Part shown: positions 8,782-18,212 of the stretch, one piece after another | Layout: each line of letters opens with the position of its first letter | Position numbering within the stretch: position 1 is the stretch's first letter | Origin: Myxococcales bacterium | GTDB taxonomy: Bacteria > Myxococcota_A > Polyangia > Polyangiales > Polyangiaceae | Length of the DNA stretch: 64,000 nt | Direction of reading: 5' to 3' | Assembly (NCBI GenBank): GCA_016703425.1 | Contig: JADJCA010000008.1 | Location: 360,001-424,000 of the forward strand | Notes under the pieces: model-generated | What the model saw: only the letters and a program-made list of their open reading frames with translations | The model's database searches: none | Told to the model about the DNA's origin: nothing | Made by a program: the position numbers and the translations under genes

Positions 8782-10716
8782 TCACATGCCCGCCAGGATC
8801 TCGAGTAGCGGAGGACAGGTCACCATGAGCTCTTGGGTCGTCCTGCGATCCGCGAAGAGGACCACTGCGCCGTCCCGAGGAGCGCGCACCGCGTGCGGGG
8901 CCGACCCGGCTCCGAGGACCTCGGTGGGAAAGACGAAGTCGCCGACGATGACGTCGGACACAACCTCGGCCCCATCGACGAGCTCGAGGCCGCCCACGCC
9001 GACAACGTAGAGGCCCGGCACGGTCTCTCCCTTTTTGAGGAGCGTCTCGCCGGGCGCCAGCGCCCTCGAGGTCATGCCGCGAACGACCTCGTTGCGCAGC
9101 GACGCATCCATGCGGTCCGCCAGGGGACCGGAGGTGATGCCCACGAGTGCTTGAATGCGATCGGTGGCGATGCGGAGGTCGTCCTCGACCCAAGGGCATG
9201 CGCGAAACGCCGCCTCGACGGGCGGGCCCGGCCACGTTGCCACCCGGGCGACCTTTGACCGGCACACAAGCCGGAGCTCGAAACCCTTCTCGTTAGTCCC
9301 ACGGCCGCGGAGCACCGTTCCGGAAGGGAGGCGCTCGTGAGCGTCGAGAACCGTCGCGACGACATCGACGTCGCCGGTCACGACGAGGGCGAGGGCAAAG
9401 TTTGCGATTTCGTCGTCTTCCGAAAGGTCGTGAAGCGTCGCCTTGGACGCGAAGAGATCGCGCTCCTCTTCTGGGATGTCGTTGAGAGCGTCGACCCCTT
9501 CGAGGTCGACGATGTCTTTGCCCCCCTTCTTGTGGACGTCGACGGGACGGCTCGTGGGGCGTCCCTCGCGTTGGGGCATGGCCGCTACCACATCGGGATC
9601 GGCGGCGAGGTCCGAGAGGTCCTCGTTGGCGGGCGTGAGCGGGATGTTGGTCGTGAGCGTCCCGCTATCGAAAGCCACCGAACCGTCTTCGATGATCTCT
9701 CGGCCCGATGCCGGGGGTGGTCGCGTGGAGGCGCCGCGCCGTCCCCGCGCCTGCGTCTCCGTCGCGCTCTCAGGCGTGTCGTAGAGCGCGGCGAGCGTCG
9801 CGAGCCCAGCTCGATCGTGCACCATCGTCTCCACCGAGTCCTCAAGCGCCACGACATGCGCGGCCAGCGACGACTCAGTTTCATCGGGCGGCGTGATGGG
9901 CGTTGCGAGCCTTTGCGTGGCGCTATCGCCGAGACCGCCGCCAGCAGGCGGAAGGTGAATGGTCTGTGAATCGGCGAGCGGCGGGGGAATCGTGACGAGA
10001 TCCGCGTCGCCGAGTTCCACGGAGTTTGACGGCGGATTTTCCCTCGCGACGGGCCGCGGCGGCGGGCCTGGGCGGCGCGGCGGAATGGGCGGGAGACCGG
10101 CTTTCGGCGGCGGCGGCGGCGGGCGCGGCGACGGCGCAGCGGCTCCGCGCGGACGCACCTTGAGGTTCGCGCTCGTGACGACGTCGTCGTCTTCGTCGTA
10201 GCCGTCGTTGGGCACCGCGTTCGGCGCCGCGTTTGGCCCGAGCGGGAGCACGTTCTTGCCGACGCGCTCGCCAATGGCCGTCACCGTTTCCGTCAGCTCC
10301 TCCTGATCGTCGAGGAGGGGCCGGTCGATGATATCGGGGCCGCGACGCAGCTCGCGCGTCTCCTCGTCGGTCCACGGATGCAAGAGGCCCGCGCCGGGCT
10401 CTCGTCCTTGTGCCGGCGGCGGCCCCGCCGACGCATTGAGGAGCTCTTCGATGGAGTCGTGCAGTTGCGCCGCCGGCTGGCTCGGCGCTCCGCCAGCGCT
10501 CGGCTGCCCGGTGAGCCACTCGGCGAGGTCGACGGCGGAACGTGCCAGGGTGAGGGCACGTGTGTTGTCACTGGCGTCGCCGGCAGCTTGCGCCGCGCGA
10601 CGAAGCCAAACGATCGCGTCGACGCGTTCGTTGCGAAGCCAAAGTGCTTCCGCCGTCTGGAGAGCCCAGGCGACGTCTTCACTATCGGTGTCGAGGACGG
10701 GGGGGATCCCGCGCAT
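8782..10716 (-). CDS. Cyclic-nucleotide-binding-domain protein with long disordered centre
   Basis: The product has 644 residues. Residues 14-70 form two helices with TPR-like character (VAWALQTAEALWLRNERVDA). A very long low-complexity centre follows, including a Pro/Arg-rich stretch near 195-240 and acidic or Ser-rich linkers. The last 110 residues resemble a cyclic-nucleotide-binding (CRP-like) beta-roll: RALAPGETLLKKGE, LYVVGVGGLEL and GDFVFPTEVLGAG. The usual phosphate-binding cassette (RxAxV/T) is not evident, so nucleotide binding is doubtful and the roll may be a protein-interaction module. There is no membrane segment or catalytic domain. It is followed upstream by the PQQ-propeller gene on the same strand (41-bp gap). 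Confidence 0.65.
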   Translation of the reverse strand: MRGIPPVLDTDSEDVAWALQTAEALWLRNERVDAIVWLRRAAQAAGDASDNTRALTLARSAVDLAEWLTGQPSAGGAPSQPAAQLHDSIEELLNASAGPPPAQGREPGAGLLHPWTDEETRELRRGPDIIDRPLLDDQEELTETVTAIGERVGKNVLPLGPNAAPNAVPNDGYDEDDDVVTSANLKVRPRGAAAPSPRPPPPPPKAGLPPIPPRRPGPPPRPVARENPPSNSVELGDADLVTIPPPLADSQTIHLPPAGGGLGDSATQRLATPITPPDETESSLAAHVVALEDSVETMVHDRAGLATLAALYDTPESATETQARGRRGASTRPPPASGREIIEDGSVAFDSGTLTTNIPLTPANEDLSDLAADPDVVAAMPQREGRPTSRPVDVHKKGGKDIVDLEGVDALNDIPEEERDLFASKATLHDLSEDDEIANFALALVVTGDVDVVATVLDAHERLPSGTVLRGRGTNEKGFELRLVCRSKVARVATWPGPPVEAAFRACPWVEDDLRIATDRIQALVGITSGPLADRMDASLRNEVVRGMTSRALAPGETLLKKGETVPGLYVVGVGGLELVDGAEVVSDVIVGDFVFPTEVLGAGSAPHAVRAPRDGAVVLFADRRTTQELMVTCPPLLEILAGM

Positions 10717-10757
10717 GAAAACCGCGAATGCGAAACGATCGATGTCAGCGCCGGCGC

Positions 10758-12071
10758 TCAGTCGCCTAGCTCTGCCACTCTACCATCGTCAGCGGCAACG
10801 ATGAGACCACCATCGCTCGCGAGGGTGACGGGTGCGTCGACGTCGGCTCCGCGGTCGACGCGAAATCGCACTCGACCACCTCGCTCGATGGCGTAGACCG
10901 CGTCGTCCTGGGCGCCAAAAACCAGGGTTCCCTCGCTGTCCTCGAGGGCACCGCCGTGGACGCCAAACTCGCGCGAAGACGGTCCCGGGACGCGGAAGGC
11001 GCCGACGACCGCGCCGCGTACGAGGCGGAGCAAACCCGCGCGCGGACCGTAAACCCCGACGAGGAGGCCGCCATCGCGGGCAACGGAGATGGCGCCGCGC
11101 ACATGCCCGCCCACGTCCGTACGCGCGACGACGGAGCCGTCGCCGGGGCGCAGCCGAAACACGGCGCCTCCATCGGTTCCGAAATAGACGTCGCCATCGT
11201 CGGCGACGGCTGGGCCCCCGTCGACGTCAGCGCCGAGGTCGACCGACCATTTGAGGCGGCCGTCAGGCGAGACGGCGTAGGCGTGGCGATCCTGACTGCC
11301 GAAGTAGATCGTCTGATCGGCGGCGATGGCCGGCGCGGTGAAGATCTTCTTTTTCGCACGGTATCGAGCGCTCACGACGCCGCTCGTCGAGACGACGTAG
11401 AGAACCGGGCCGGCAGCGAAGGCGAGTCGGCCGCCGTCCACAAACGCCGGCGCCACGTCGGCCTCCCCTTCCACGTCGAGCTTCCACGCGATGCTGCCGC
11501 TCTTTGCGACGGCGACCATGCGTTTGGCATCACAACCAACGTAGACCGTGCCGTCGTCGCCCACGAGCGGCGTCCCGTAGGCCTTCGCCCCGAGCGCCAC
11601 CTTGCGCTGAATGGCGCCACGGCGATCGACGGCCAAGAGCGTGCCATCGAGCGCGAGCACGTGGACGGTCTTCTCATCGTTCGAGAGCACCGGTTGCGCG
11701 ACGACGGGCGCACCGAGGGCAATGGACCAGCGCTCCCTCGGCGCTCTTGCGACGACGCCGGGAGCGCGGTGCGTGCGAGCGCGGTCACCGTGGAACGTCG
11801 TCGACGCGTGGGCGTTGACGACACCTGCGCCGAGCGGCTCAAGCGTGCCCAAGGCCGCCTCGGCCGACAGCGCGGGCGATGCCAAGGGAACCGCCACCGG
11901 CGCGCCAAGGCCGACAACGGAGGGGCGACGGGCGCGTGTGAACACGAGAAGCGCGCCGACGACGACCAAGATCGCGATCGGCAGCCTCTGCAAGCGTGCC
12001 GTTAGGGGGCTGAAGCGGCTCCGCGAGCGTCGCGCCCCCTCTGCGCGCTCCTCCGTGCGCTCCTCGGTCAA
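10758..12071 (-). CDS. Membrane-anchored PQQ-like beta-propeller protein
   Basis: The product has 437 residues. A single N-terminal membrane segment (about residues 30-48, LPIAILVVVGALLVF) follows a charged, Arg/Glu-rich cytoplasmic head. The rest is a series of propeller blades built on the repeat of the PQQ/BamB type (GTVYVGCDAKRMVAV, DQTIYFGSQDRHAYAV, GDVYFGTDGGAVFRL, GTLVFGAQDDAVYAI). Such propellers serve as periplasmic protein-binding platforms or, in quinoproteins, as catalytic domains; no quinoprotein signature is apparent here. The only start near the 5' end is TTG at 12071, preceded by AAGG 6 nt upstream. The preceding small gene ends 8 bp before it, so the two are probably coupled. 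Confidence 0.8.
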   Translation of the reverse strand: MTEERTEERAEGARRSRSRFSPLTARLQRLPIAILVVVGALLVFTRARRPSVVGLGAPVAVPLASPALSAEAALGTLEPLGAGVVNAHASTTFHGDRARTHRAPGVVARAPRERWSIALGAPVVAQPVLSNDEKTVHVLALDGTLLAVDRRGAIQRKVALGAKAYGTPLVGDDGTVYVGCDAKRMVAVAKSGSIAWKLDVEGEADVAPAFVDGGRLAFAAGPVLYVVSTSGVVSARYRAKKKIFTAPAIAADQTIYFGSQDRHAYAVSPDGRLKWSVDLGADVDGGPAVADDGDVYFGTDGGAVFRLRPGDGSVVARTDVGGHVRGAISVARDGGLLVGVYGPRAGLLRLVRGAVVGAFRVPGPSSREFGVHGGALEDSEGTLVFGAQDDAVYAIERGGRVRFRVDRGADVDAPVTLASDGGLIVAADDGRVAELGD

Positions 12072-12079
12072 GCGGGCCT

Positions 12080-12325
12080 TCAGCGCGCGCGCCGTCGCGC
12101 GACCTTGAGGCGCTGCTCGGATTGCCGCTGGTGGCGGGCTTCGTCAACGCCGAGACGGTGCGGCTCCTCGCCGGGCATGCGGCGCGCGAGGAAGCCAATG
12201 AGCTGAAGGCCTGCCGTGCGGGTGGCTTCAGGCACCGGGACCTCGCGGAGGAGGTTCGAGATGTCCTCGATCATGCGTGCCCGTGCGCTCTCGTCAGCCA
12301 CCCATGTCCTCCGTACAGCCGGCAT
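12080..12325 (-). CDS. Small basic protein of unknown function
   Basis: The product has 81 residues from the ATG at 12325. The N-terminal half looks helical (ARARMIEDISNLLREVPVP, TAGLQLIGFLARRM) and the last 15 residues are strongly basic (RLKVARRRAR). A TTG at 12355 is in frame upstream, but it lies inside the T-tract of the terminator after ftsK, so the ATG is preferred. The gene ends 8 bp before the TTG start of the PQQ-propeller gene, which suggests co-expression. There is no recognisable family; the case for it being real is its position between a terminator and a closely spaced downstream gene. Confidence 0.45.
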   Translation of the reverse strand: MPAVRRTWVADESARARMIEDISNLLREVPVPEATRTAGLQLIGFLARRMPGEEPHRLGVDEARHQRQSEQRLKVARRRAR

Positions 12326-12353
12326 ATGCAGAAGCAGACTCCACGCACTTTGC

Positions 12354-12385
12354 AAGAGAAATAAGGCGCCGCCCCTCGGCGCCCC
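12354..12385 (-). terminator. Rho-independent terminator after ftsK
   Basis: On the minus strand GGCGCC (12378-12383) and its perfect partner GGCGCC (12365-12370) enclose a 7-nt loop and are followed by the T-rich stretch TTATTTCTCTT. It lies about 45 bp beyond the ftsK stop and in front of the small gene starting at 12325, so it probably separates the two transcription units. Confidence 0.65.
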
Positions 12386-12426
12386 GCGTTGAACGCCGCA
12401 ACCGCAAACGATTTCCGTGAGTTAAG

Positions 12427-15360
12427 TCAGATGGGATCAATCAATACTTCTCGATCTTTGGCGCCGTTCGCAGGCCCCACGAGCCCCCGCCGCTCCATCA
12501 TTTCGACAATCCGGGCGGCACGGTTGTAGCCGAGGCCTAGTTTGCGCTGCAGCCACGACGTGGAGCACCGGCGCGTGTCGGCGACGAGGCGAACCGCGTC
12601 GTCGTAGAGCGGATCTTGTTCGGCATCGTCCTCGGCATCCGCGGCACCGTCCTCGTCGCGCGGCTTGAGGATGTTCTCGTCGTAGACCGGCTCGCCCTGC
12701 TTGCGGAGGAAGTCGGTCACGAGCTGGACCTCTTCCTCGCTGATCATCGGGCACTGGACGCGCTTGGTCTCGTTGGTCCCGTTTAGCTTGATGAGCATGT
12801 CGCCGCGACCGAGCAGGTGCTCGGCGCCTTGTTCATCGAGGATCGTCCGCGAGTCGACCTTCTGGGCGACGCGGTATGCGATGCGTGTCGGGAAGTTCGC
12901 CTTGATCATGCCCGTGATGACGTCGACGCTCGGTCGCTGCGTCGCGAGGATGACGTGCATGCCAGCGGCGCGCGCCTTTTGGGCGAGGCGGGCGACGGCG
13001 GCCTCGACCTCTTTCCCCTGCTGCATCATGAGGTCGGCAAACTCGTCGACGACGATGACGATGAAGGGCAGGCGCTCGGGGAGCGGCGCGGTCCCCTCTT
13101 CGCCGGCTTGCGGCGGGAGCTCCTCCGGTAGACCGTTATGGTCCTTCGCCGTCACAGTCCTCGGCAAGGGGTTCTTGATCTCCCCGCGGATGACCCGGTC
13201 GACCCAGTTGTTGAAGGTGCCGATGTTCTTGGTGCCGGCGTCGGCGAAGAGCTGGTAGCGGCGCTCCATTTCGTCGACGGCCCATTTGAGGGCGTTGGAC
13301 GCCTGCTTCATGTCCGTCACGACGGGCAAGAGCATGTGCGGGATGCGGTCGAAGGGAGCGAGCTCGACGACCTTGGGATCGATCATGAGGAGCCGAAGCT
13401 CCTCGGGCGTGCGCCGGAAGAGCAGCGAGGTGAGCATCACGTTGAGACCGACGCTCTTGCCGGCGCCGGTCGCGCCGGCGACGATGACGTGCGGCATGCT
13501 CGCGAGGTCGGCGTAGACGGGAGCACCGACGATGTCGCGGCCCAAGACGACGGGCAGCGGCGCGTCGAGCGTTTGGAAGCGACGATCCTCGATGAGGTCG
13601 CGAAGGGACACGGGGATGCGGCGCTCGTTTGGCAACTCGAAGCCGATGCGGTTCTTGCCGGGGATGGGCGCCACAATGCGCACCTTGCGCGCGAGCGCCA
13701 AGGCGAGGTCGTCGGCGAGCGAGGCGACCTTGGAGACCTTCGTCCCGGCGGCCGGAGAGACCTCGAAGGTGGTGACCGTGGGCCCTGGGAGGATGTCTTC
13801 GACCTTGCCGCTGACGCCGTAGTCGGAGAGCGTCTTGACGAGCAGCTCGGCGTTCTTGAAGAGCGCGTCCTTGTCCACGACGGCTGCCGAATCAACCTTG
13901 GCGGCGACCAAGAAGTCCATCTTCGGCAGCTCAAAGCTCGTCGGCGCTTGAGGCCGTGCACGCTCGCGCTCTCGAACGGCCTCCTTTTGCAGGACGCTCG
14001 AGGTGTCGACGATGGTCGGCTCCTTGAGCTTCTTCTTCGGGCGCGTGCCCGGCGCGCCGACACCGGCGTCGGCGGTGGCGTCGGCAACGTCGTCGTTGTC
14101 GGCTGCCTCCTCGGGCACCGCACACGATGCGTCCGGCGTTTCGGCCTGGGAGAGCGAAACGTCGTCCACGTCAGCGACCGCCGCCCCAGCGTCGTCGCCT
14201 TCACCGACGGGCGCCGGCAACGAGAGTTGTTTCGCCTTGCGGCGCCGCTTGCTCGCGTCCTCGTCCCTGGAGGGCTCGGCCTCCGCCGAGGATTCGGATG
14301 AGACGCCTTCCGGCTCGCCGTCTTCGACCGAAGCGCCTTGCGCCTTGGCACGGCGTCGCGCCTTCGCTCGCTCCGCCGCGTCGCCGAGCGCCACGGTGGT
14401 GGCCCCGCCAGAGGCGGAGCCCGCTTCGCGCGCATCGGCCTTGCGAAGGCGGCGTTGTGACACGTCGGGAACCTCTTCGTCGCCCTCGAGCGCCGCGGCG
14501 AGAGCGTCGTCCTCGGGCAGGACGGCGATGGTCGCGGCGACGTCTTTCTGGAGAGCGATCCGCGGCTCGGCGTCTTTCCGCTCCTGCTCGGCGCGCTCGC
14601 GCTCGATCTCGCGGGCCGTGCGCCAGGCCTCGGCGACGCTGCGCGCGCCAGCCGCGGTGCCGCGGGCGCCGCGCGCGCCAAAGTCGGCGACGAAGCGCAT
14701 GAGCGCAATAAACGAGAACGCGGCGCGGCCGATCAAGATGAGGCCGAAAGTCGCGAAGCCGACGATGAAGCTTCCGACGGTAGAGAACAGGGAGCGAGCG
14801 AGCTCACCGAAGAGCTCTCCGACCACACCTGCAGCGGCGGCGCTGCCGAAGGCGCGCAAGCCCGGCCAGCCCACCTGCAAGAGCGCCGACGCCGTCAGCA
14901 CGATCAGCAAGTCGCCAGCGAAGCGCGCCGGCGTGAGCGTGCTGGGTTTTGAGCGCACGAGGGGAATGCCCAGCAGCGCCGCCTCGAGCGGGAGCGCCCA
15001 GGCGACGAGGCCGATGGCGCCCACGAGCGCCTTCGCGATGACTTCGCCAACGGGCCCGACCCAATTCGGTCCGTAGCTCGTGCTCTGCGCCGGGTCCCCT
15101 TGAAACGAGGCGAGCGCCAGCGACACGAACAAGGCCGCGGTCCACAGGAGGAGTGCGATGGCCTCGCGGCCACGGGCGTGCGACGGCGCGGCGTTGGGCC
15201 CGACGACCGCACGCAAACGCGAGCGCATCTCCGACGGCGCCAGTCGAACGTTCGACGGCAGGTTGCGCGCGGGAACCGCGGCGGACCGCTCGACCTCGGG
15301 AACGCTTTCCTGGGCGTCACCATCGGTCGTGCGACGAGGAGCAAAGAGGGGGAGCGCCAT
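12427..15360 (-). CDS. ftsK: DNA translocase FtsK/SpoIIIE
   Basis: The product has 977 residues. FtsK anchors at the division septum and pumps chromosomal DNA, acting with XerCD/dif in chromosome segregation. The N-terminus has several membrane segments (about residues 60-220). A long Ala/Glu/Arg-rich linker (about 230-480) leads to the motor domain, with Walker A (GATGAGKS, near 628) and Walker B (VIVVDEFADLMM, near 770). The last 65 residues form the winged-helix gamma domain that reads orienting DNA sequences, starting at DPLYDDAVRLV. The ATG at 15360 is chosen over upstream codons because the N-terminal segment then begins as in other family members. It is transcribed alone and ends at a terminator. 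Confidence 0.95.
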   Translation of the reverse strand: MALPLFAPRRTTDGDAQESVPEVERSAAVPARNLPSNVRLAPSEMRSRLRAVVGPNAAPSHARGREAIALLLWTAALFVSLALASFQGDPAQSTSYGPNWVGPVGEVIAKALVGAIGLVAWALPLEAALLGIPLVRSKPSTLTPARFAGDLLIVLTASALLQVGWPGLRAFGSAAAAGVVGELFGELARSLFSTVGSFIVGFATFGLILIGRAAFSFIALMRFVADFGARGARGTAAGARSVAEAWRTAREIERERAEQERKDAEPRIALQKDVAATIAVLPEDDALAAALEGDEEVPDVSQRRLRKADAREAGSASGGATTVALGDAAERAKARRRAKAQGASVEDGEPEGVSSESSAEAEPSRDEDASKRRRKAKQLSLPAPVGEGDDAGAAVADVDDVSLSQAETPDASCAVPEEAADNDDVADATADAGVGAPGTRPKKKLKEPTIVDTSSVLQKEAVRERERARPQAPTSFELPKMDFLVAAKVDSAAVVDKDALFKNAELLVKTLSDYGVSGKVEDILPGPTVTTFEVSPAAGTKVSKVASLADDLALALARKVRIVAPIPGKNRIGFELPNERRIPVSLRDLIEDRRFQTLDAPLPVVLGRDIVGAPVYADLASMPHVIVAGATGAGKSVGLNVMLTSLLFRRTPEELRLLMIDPKVVELAPFDRIPHMLLPVVTDMKQASNALKWAVDEMERRYQLFADAGTKNIGTFNNWVDRVIRGEIKNPLPRTVTAKDHNGLPEELPPQAGEEGTAPLPERLPFIVIVVDEFADLMMQQGKEVEAAVARLAQKARAAGMHVILATQRPSVDVITGMIKANFPTRIAYRVAQKVDSRTILDEQGAEHLLGRGDMLIKLNGTNETKRVQCPMISEEEVQLVTDFLRKQGEPVYDENILKPRDEDGAADAEDDAEQDPLYDDAVRLVADTRRCSTSWLQRKLGLGYNRAARIVEMMERRGLVGPANGAKDREVLIDPI

Positions 15361-15656
15361 TGCGTACGTTATCCTACATAGGCGCCCGTGCGAGGGGAGG
15401 CCAAGTTTGGTTGCGAGGCTCCTCACGAGGGCCGCGGTGGAGGTCGTGGGAAGCTTGGGAAAGAACGCGAGGCGGCGTAGGATGGCGCGTCGGGTCTTCG
15501 GGCCCCTGCTTTTGTTGGATGCTTGTTGGATTGGTGGAGCGCTGACGCCCGCGCGATGGCGGGGCATGAGGGCTCATCCACCCGCGCGCGATGAAAAGAC
15601 GCGGGATGAACCGTGTGCCGTACACTTCGAGAGGGTCCGAGGGACCGGGAACGACC

Positions 15657-17255
15657 ATGATCATCGACAAACGGAGCACGCGAACGGTTGCGTTCGCCCT
15701 CGTCCTGGGACTCTCTTCGCTCGGCATCGGCGGGTGCGCCGTCAGCGAGAACGATGTCCACCGTTGGGAAACAACGGAGCAAGGACCGCGAAAGCTCTAC
15801 GCCGTCGTCACCCACGAGAAATTCGCTTGGCCGCTGCGCGTCGAAGCGGCGCTGTCGTTGATTCGGATGAAGCCGCGGCACGGAAAAAACTGGGGCATCC
15901 CGTACCTCGTGGAAGGGTTCAAGGACGAGGGCGGCGAGGTCAAGGAAGGCGCCATTGTTGCCCTCCAGCCGGACACGCGGAAGAAGCTCCTGGAGGCCAT
16001 GGCGCCGGAGCTCGTGAAGCAGATCAAGACGCCTCCGCCGGCCAAGAACCCGGACGGGACGCGCCCGCCCGATCCGTCGACCCCCTTTAAGGACGCAGCC
16101 TTCGCGGTTCTCTCTCACGACCCGCCGCTGGTGACCGACGAGAAGGTCCGGAGCGAGCTGGCGGCGGCCATCACCTATTGGACGCAGGCCGACTTCGAGG
16201 CCCGCATCGACTACACGGCGCAACAGTTTGGCGTCGAACAGGTGCTGCGGTTCTTGGGCGCGCCGGCCGTCAAGGCGCTACCCGGAATGATCACCGAGAC
16301 GTCGAGCAAGATTGACCGCCTCGCGCTCCTCATCGCCGAGATCGGTGATCCGGAAACGAAGCTGAAGGCGTCGGCAGCCATCGTGGCGCTCGCGCAGAAG
16401 CTCGACTCCAACGAGTGGATCGAGAAGCAGAAACCCTTGGTCGCCGATGCGAACAAGCGCGGCGGGATCAAGACCACGCCGGAGCAGCTCGCGCAACAAG
16501 TCGCCAAGTATCAGGAGCAAGAGCTCATCCGAGTCTTCGGGGGAATGAAGCGCATCGGGGGGCGGCCGACGATCGACTATCTGCTCAAGTACGCCAGCGA
16601 CAAGAACAACAGCGAAGAGCGCCGAAAGGCCGCCCTCGCGGCCCTCGAAGGCCGCGTCGACAAGAGCAACAAGGGCGACATCGACAAGCTCTTTGCCTTG
16701 GCGAAAGACGACGCGACGCCTGACTCCGTTCGTGACCTTGTCTTCGGCCGCCTCGGCGAGCTTCCCAAGGAGATGGTCACGACGCGGCTCTACGAGCTCT
16801 TTGATTCGAGCGCCAAGTGGAAGGTTCGCTGGGTCGCCGCTTCGCTGGCGCTCAAGACGATCACCACGAAGGAGCTTGACACCTTCATGAGCAAGCTCCC
16901 GAAGGTGCCGACGCAGAAGATGAGCCTCACGGAGACCGTCTCCTACGGCGGCTCGATCCAGAAGCTAGAGGGCCCGAAGAAGGCGCGTGACGTCATCGCG
17001 CCCTATCTCGACTCGAAAGACATGGGAGCGCGGCTCGTGGCGCTCGGGTTCTTCTACGGCGGCAAGAAGGCCGACATCCCCGTCGTCCAGCGACACGAGG
17101 CGGACACGATGTTGATCCCGAAGTGCGAAGCGGCTGACGAATGCGGCTGGTCCTGCGACGTGCCCAAGCCGGGCACTCAGGAGCGGGAGTCGAAGGAGAT
17201 CAAGACCGTCGGCGAGTTCGCCAAATTCTGCGTTATCCCATCGATGACGGAGTGA
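15657..17255 (+). CDS. HEAT-repeat-like lipoprotein of unknown function
   Basis: The product has 532 residues. A hydrophobic N-terminus ends in GIGGC, a plausible lipobox, so the protein is likely lipid-anchored. The mature region is almost entirely helical, with repeated pairs of about 35-40 residues (LRVEAALSLIRMKP, ERRKAALAALEGRVD, KVRWVAASLALKTI), as in HEAT/armadillo solenoids; these usually serve as binding platforms. No catalytic motif is seen. The ATG at 15657 is used because it begins the signal sequence; the frame stays open upstream to 15591. It is divergent from ftsK (about 300 bp between them) and precedes the FHA gene on the same strand. Confidence 0.6.
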   Translation: MIIDKRSTRTVAFALVLGLSSLGIGGCAVSENDVHRWETTEQGPRKLYAVVTHEKFAWPLRVEAALSLIRMKPRHGKNWGIPYLVEGFKDEGGEVKEGAIVALQPDTRKKLLEAMAPELVKQIKTPPPAKNPDGTRPPDPSTPFKDAAFAVLSHDPPLVTDEKVRSELAAAITYWTQADFEARIDYTAQQFGVEQVLRFLGAPAVKALPGMITETSSKIDRLALLIAEIGDPETKLKASAAIVALAQKLDSNEWIEKQKPLVADANKRGGIKTTPEQLAQQVAKYQEQELIRVFGGMKRIGGRPTIDYLLKYASDKNNSEERRKAALAALEGRVDKSNKGDIDKLFALAKDDATPDSVRDLVFGRLGELPKEMVTTRLYELFDSSAKWKVRWVAASLALKTITTKELDTFMSKLPKVPTQKMSLTETVSYGGSIQKLEGPKKARDVIAPYLDSKDMGARLVALGFFYGGKKADIPVVQRHEADTMLIPKCEAADECGWSCDVPKPGTQERESKEIKTVGEFAKFCVIPSMTE

Positions 17256-17323
17256 CGGCAAGCAGGGCGGCCCTGGCGTGTCGGCTCGCGCGACGCGCGG
17301 GCTTCTGAGGAGTGTCTTTGACG

Positions 17324-18181
17324 ATGAGCTCGGATCCGAACAAGAAAAGCGCACGAACGTTCCAGTGCCGCGACGTCCTGTGGGAGACGTTCGAGCAGAT
17401 GGCGCGTGAGCTCGAGTGCAGCGTCGACTACCTCATCAACGAGGCGATGAAGCAATACGCGCGTCAGCGGAGCTACGGCACGCGAACGCCGTTTCCTGGA
17501 GGCCCCGATCGGCAACCGGGCACCTTTCCGCCGCCGTCGGTGCCGTCGTCGGCGCCGCGCACCGGACCGCCGCCGCCGGTTCGCAGCGGCGGCATGCCCG
17601 GACCAAGCGCGGGGCCCGCACCGATGTCGGGAGCCATGAACCGTGCTCCCCTGCCGGCGCCGCCGCCGCGGATGGGCGGCATGGGGACGTCGCCTCCGAT
17701 GGGCAGCAGCGGCGGTGGGCTGCCCGCGCCTCCGCCGCGTTCAGTGGGCGGCCTGGGGCTGCCGCCCGTTCCACCACGAAGCGTTCCGCCGGTGCCACCG
17801 CGGAGCGTGCCGCCGCCGATTCCCCGCAGCGGCGGAATGCCGACGCCAGGCCCCAATGGCTTTGAGCCCCCGCCGCCGGCGCCGTCGCCCTCGCCGCAGG
17901 GCGGGATGCTCGCGCTCGTCTACAACGGCGAGCGCCAGACCGTGTCCAAGGATCGCTTCGTCATCGGACGCGGGAAGCAGTCGAGCGATCTGACGCTCAA
18001 GGACCCCAACGTGTCGCGACAGCACGCGATGGTGGAGTTCCAGAACGGCCTCTATTTCATGGTCGATATGGGCTCGACCAACGGCATCGAATTCAACGGG
18101 CAACGAATCGCCCGCAAGCAGATCAACGAAGGCGATGTCTTCCGCATCTGCGATCACGACATTCTCTGCACGTATCGCTGA
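17324..18181 (+). CDS. Ribbon-helix-helix-like N-terminus fused to an FHA domain
   Basis: The product has 285 residues. Residues 5-45 (RTFQCRDVLWETFEQMA, then SVDYLINEAMKQYA) fit a ribbon-helix-helix fold: one strand and two helices. A Pro/Gly-rich linker of about 135 residues follows. The C-terminal 95 residues are an FHA domain with GRGKQSSDL, SRQHAMVEF and GSTNGIEFNG; FHA domains bind phosphothreonine peptides. If the N-terminus binds DNA, the protein could link Ser/Thr kinase signalling to transcription; that is inference. GAGGAG lies 11 nt before the ATG at 17324; a GTG at 17312 is an alternative start. It is followed 31 bp later by an unknown gene. Confidence 0.8.
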   Translation: MSSDPNKKSARTFQCRDVLWETFEQMARELECSVDYLINEAMKQYARQRSYGTRTPFPGGPDRQPGTFPPPSVPSSAPRTGPPPPVRSGGMPGPSAGPAPMSGAMNRAPLPAPPPRMGGMGTSPPMGSSGGGLPAPPPRSVGGLGLPPVPPRSVPPVPPRSVPPPIPRSGGMPTPGPNGFEPPPPAPSPSPQGGMLALVYNGERQTVSKDRFVIGRGKQSSDLTLKDPNVSRQHAMVEFQNGLYFMVDMGSTNGIEFNGQRIARKQINEGDVFRICDHDILCTYR

Positions 18182-18212
18182 GCGCGATAAAGCTCGAACT
18201 CGGTTCGTCCGG

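Noticed and set aside
13138..14301. Plus-strand open frame of 387 codons across ftsK
   Set aside because: It is antisense to the FtsK motor and linker regions and has no recognisable features.
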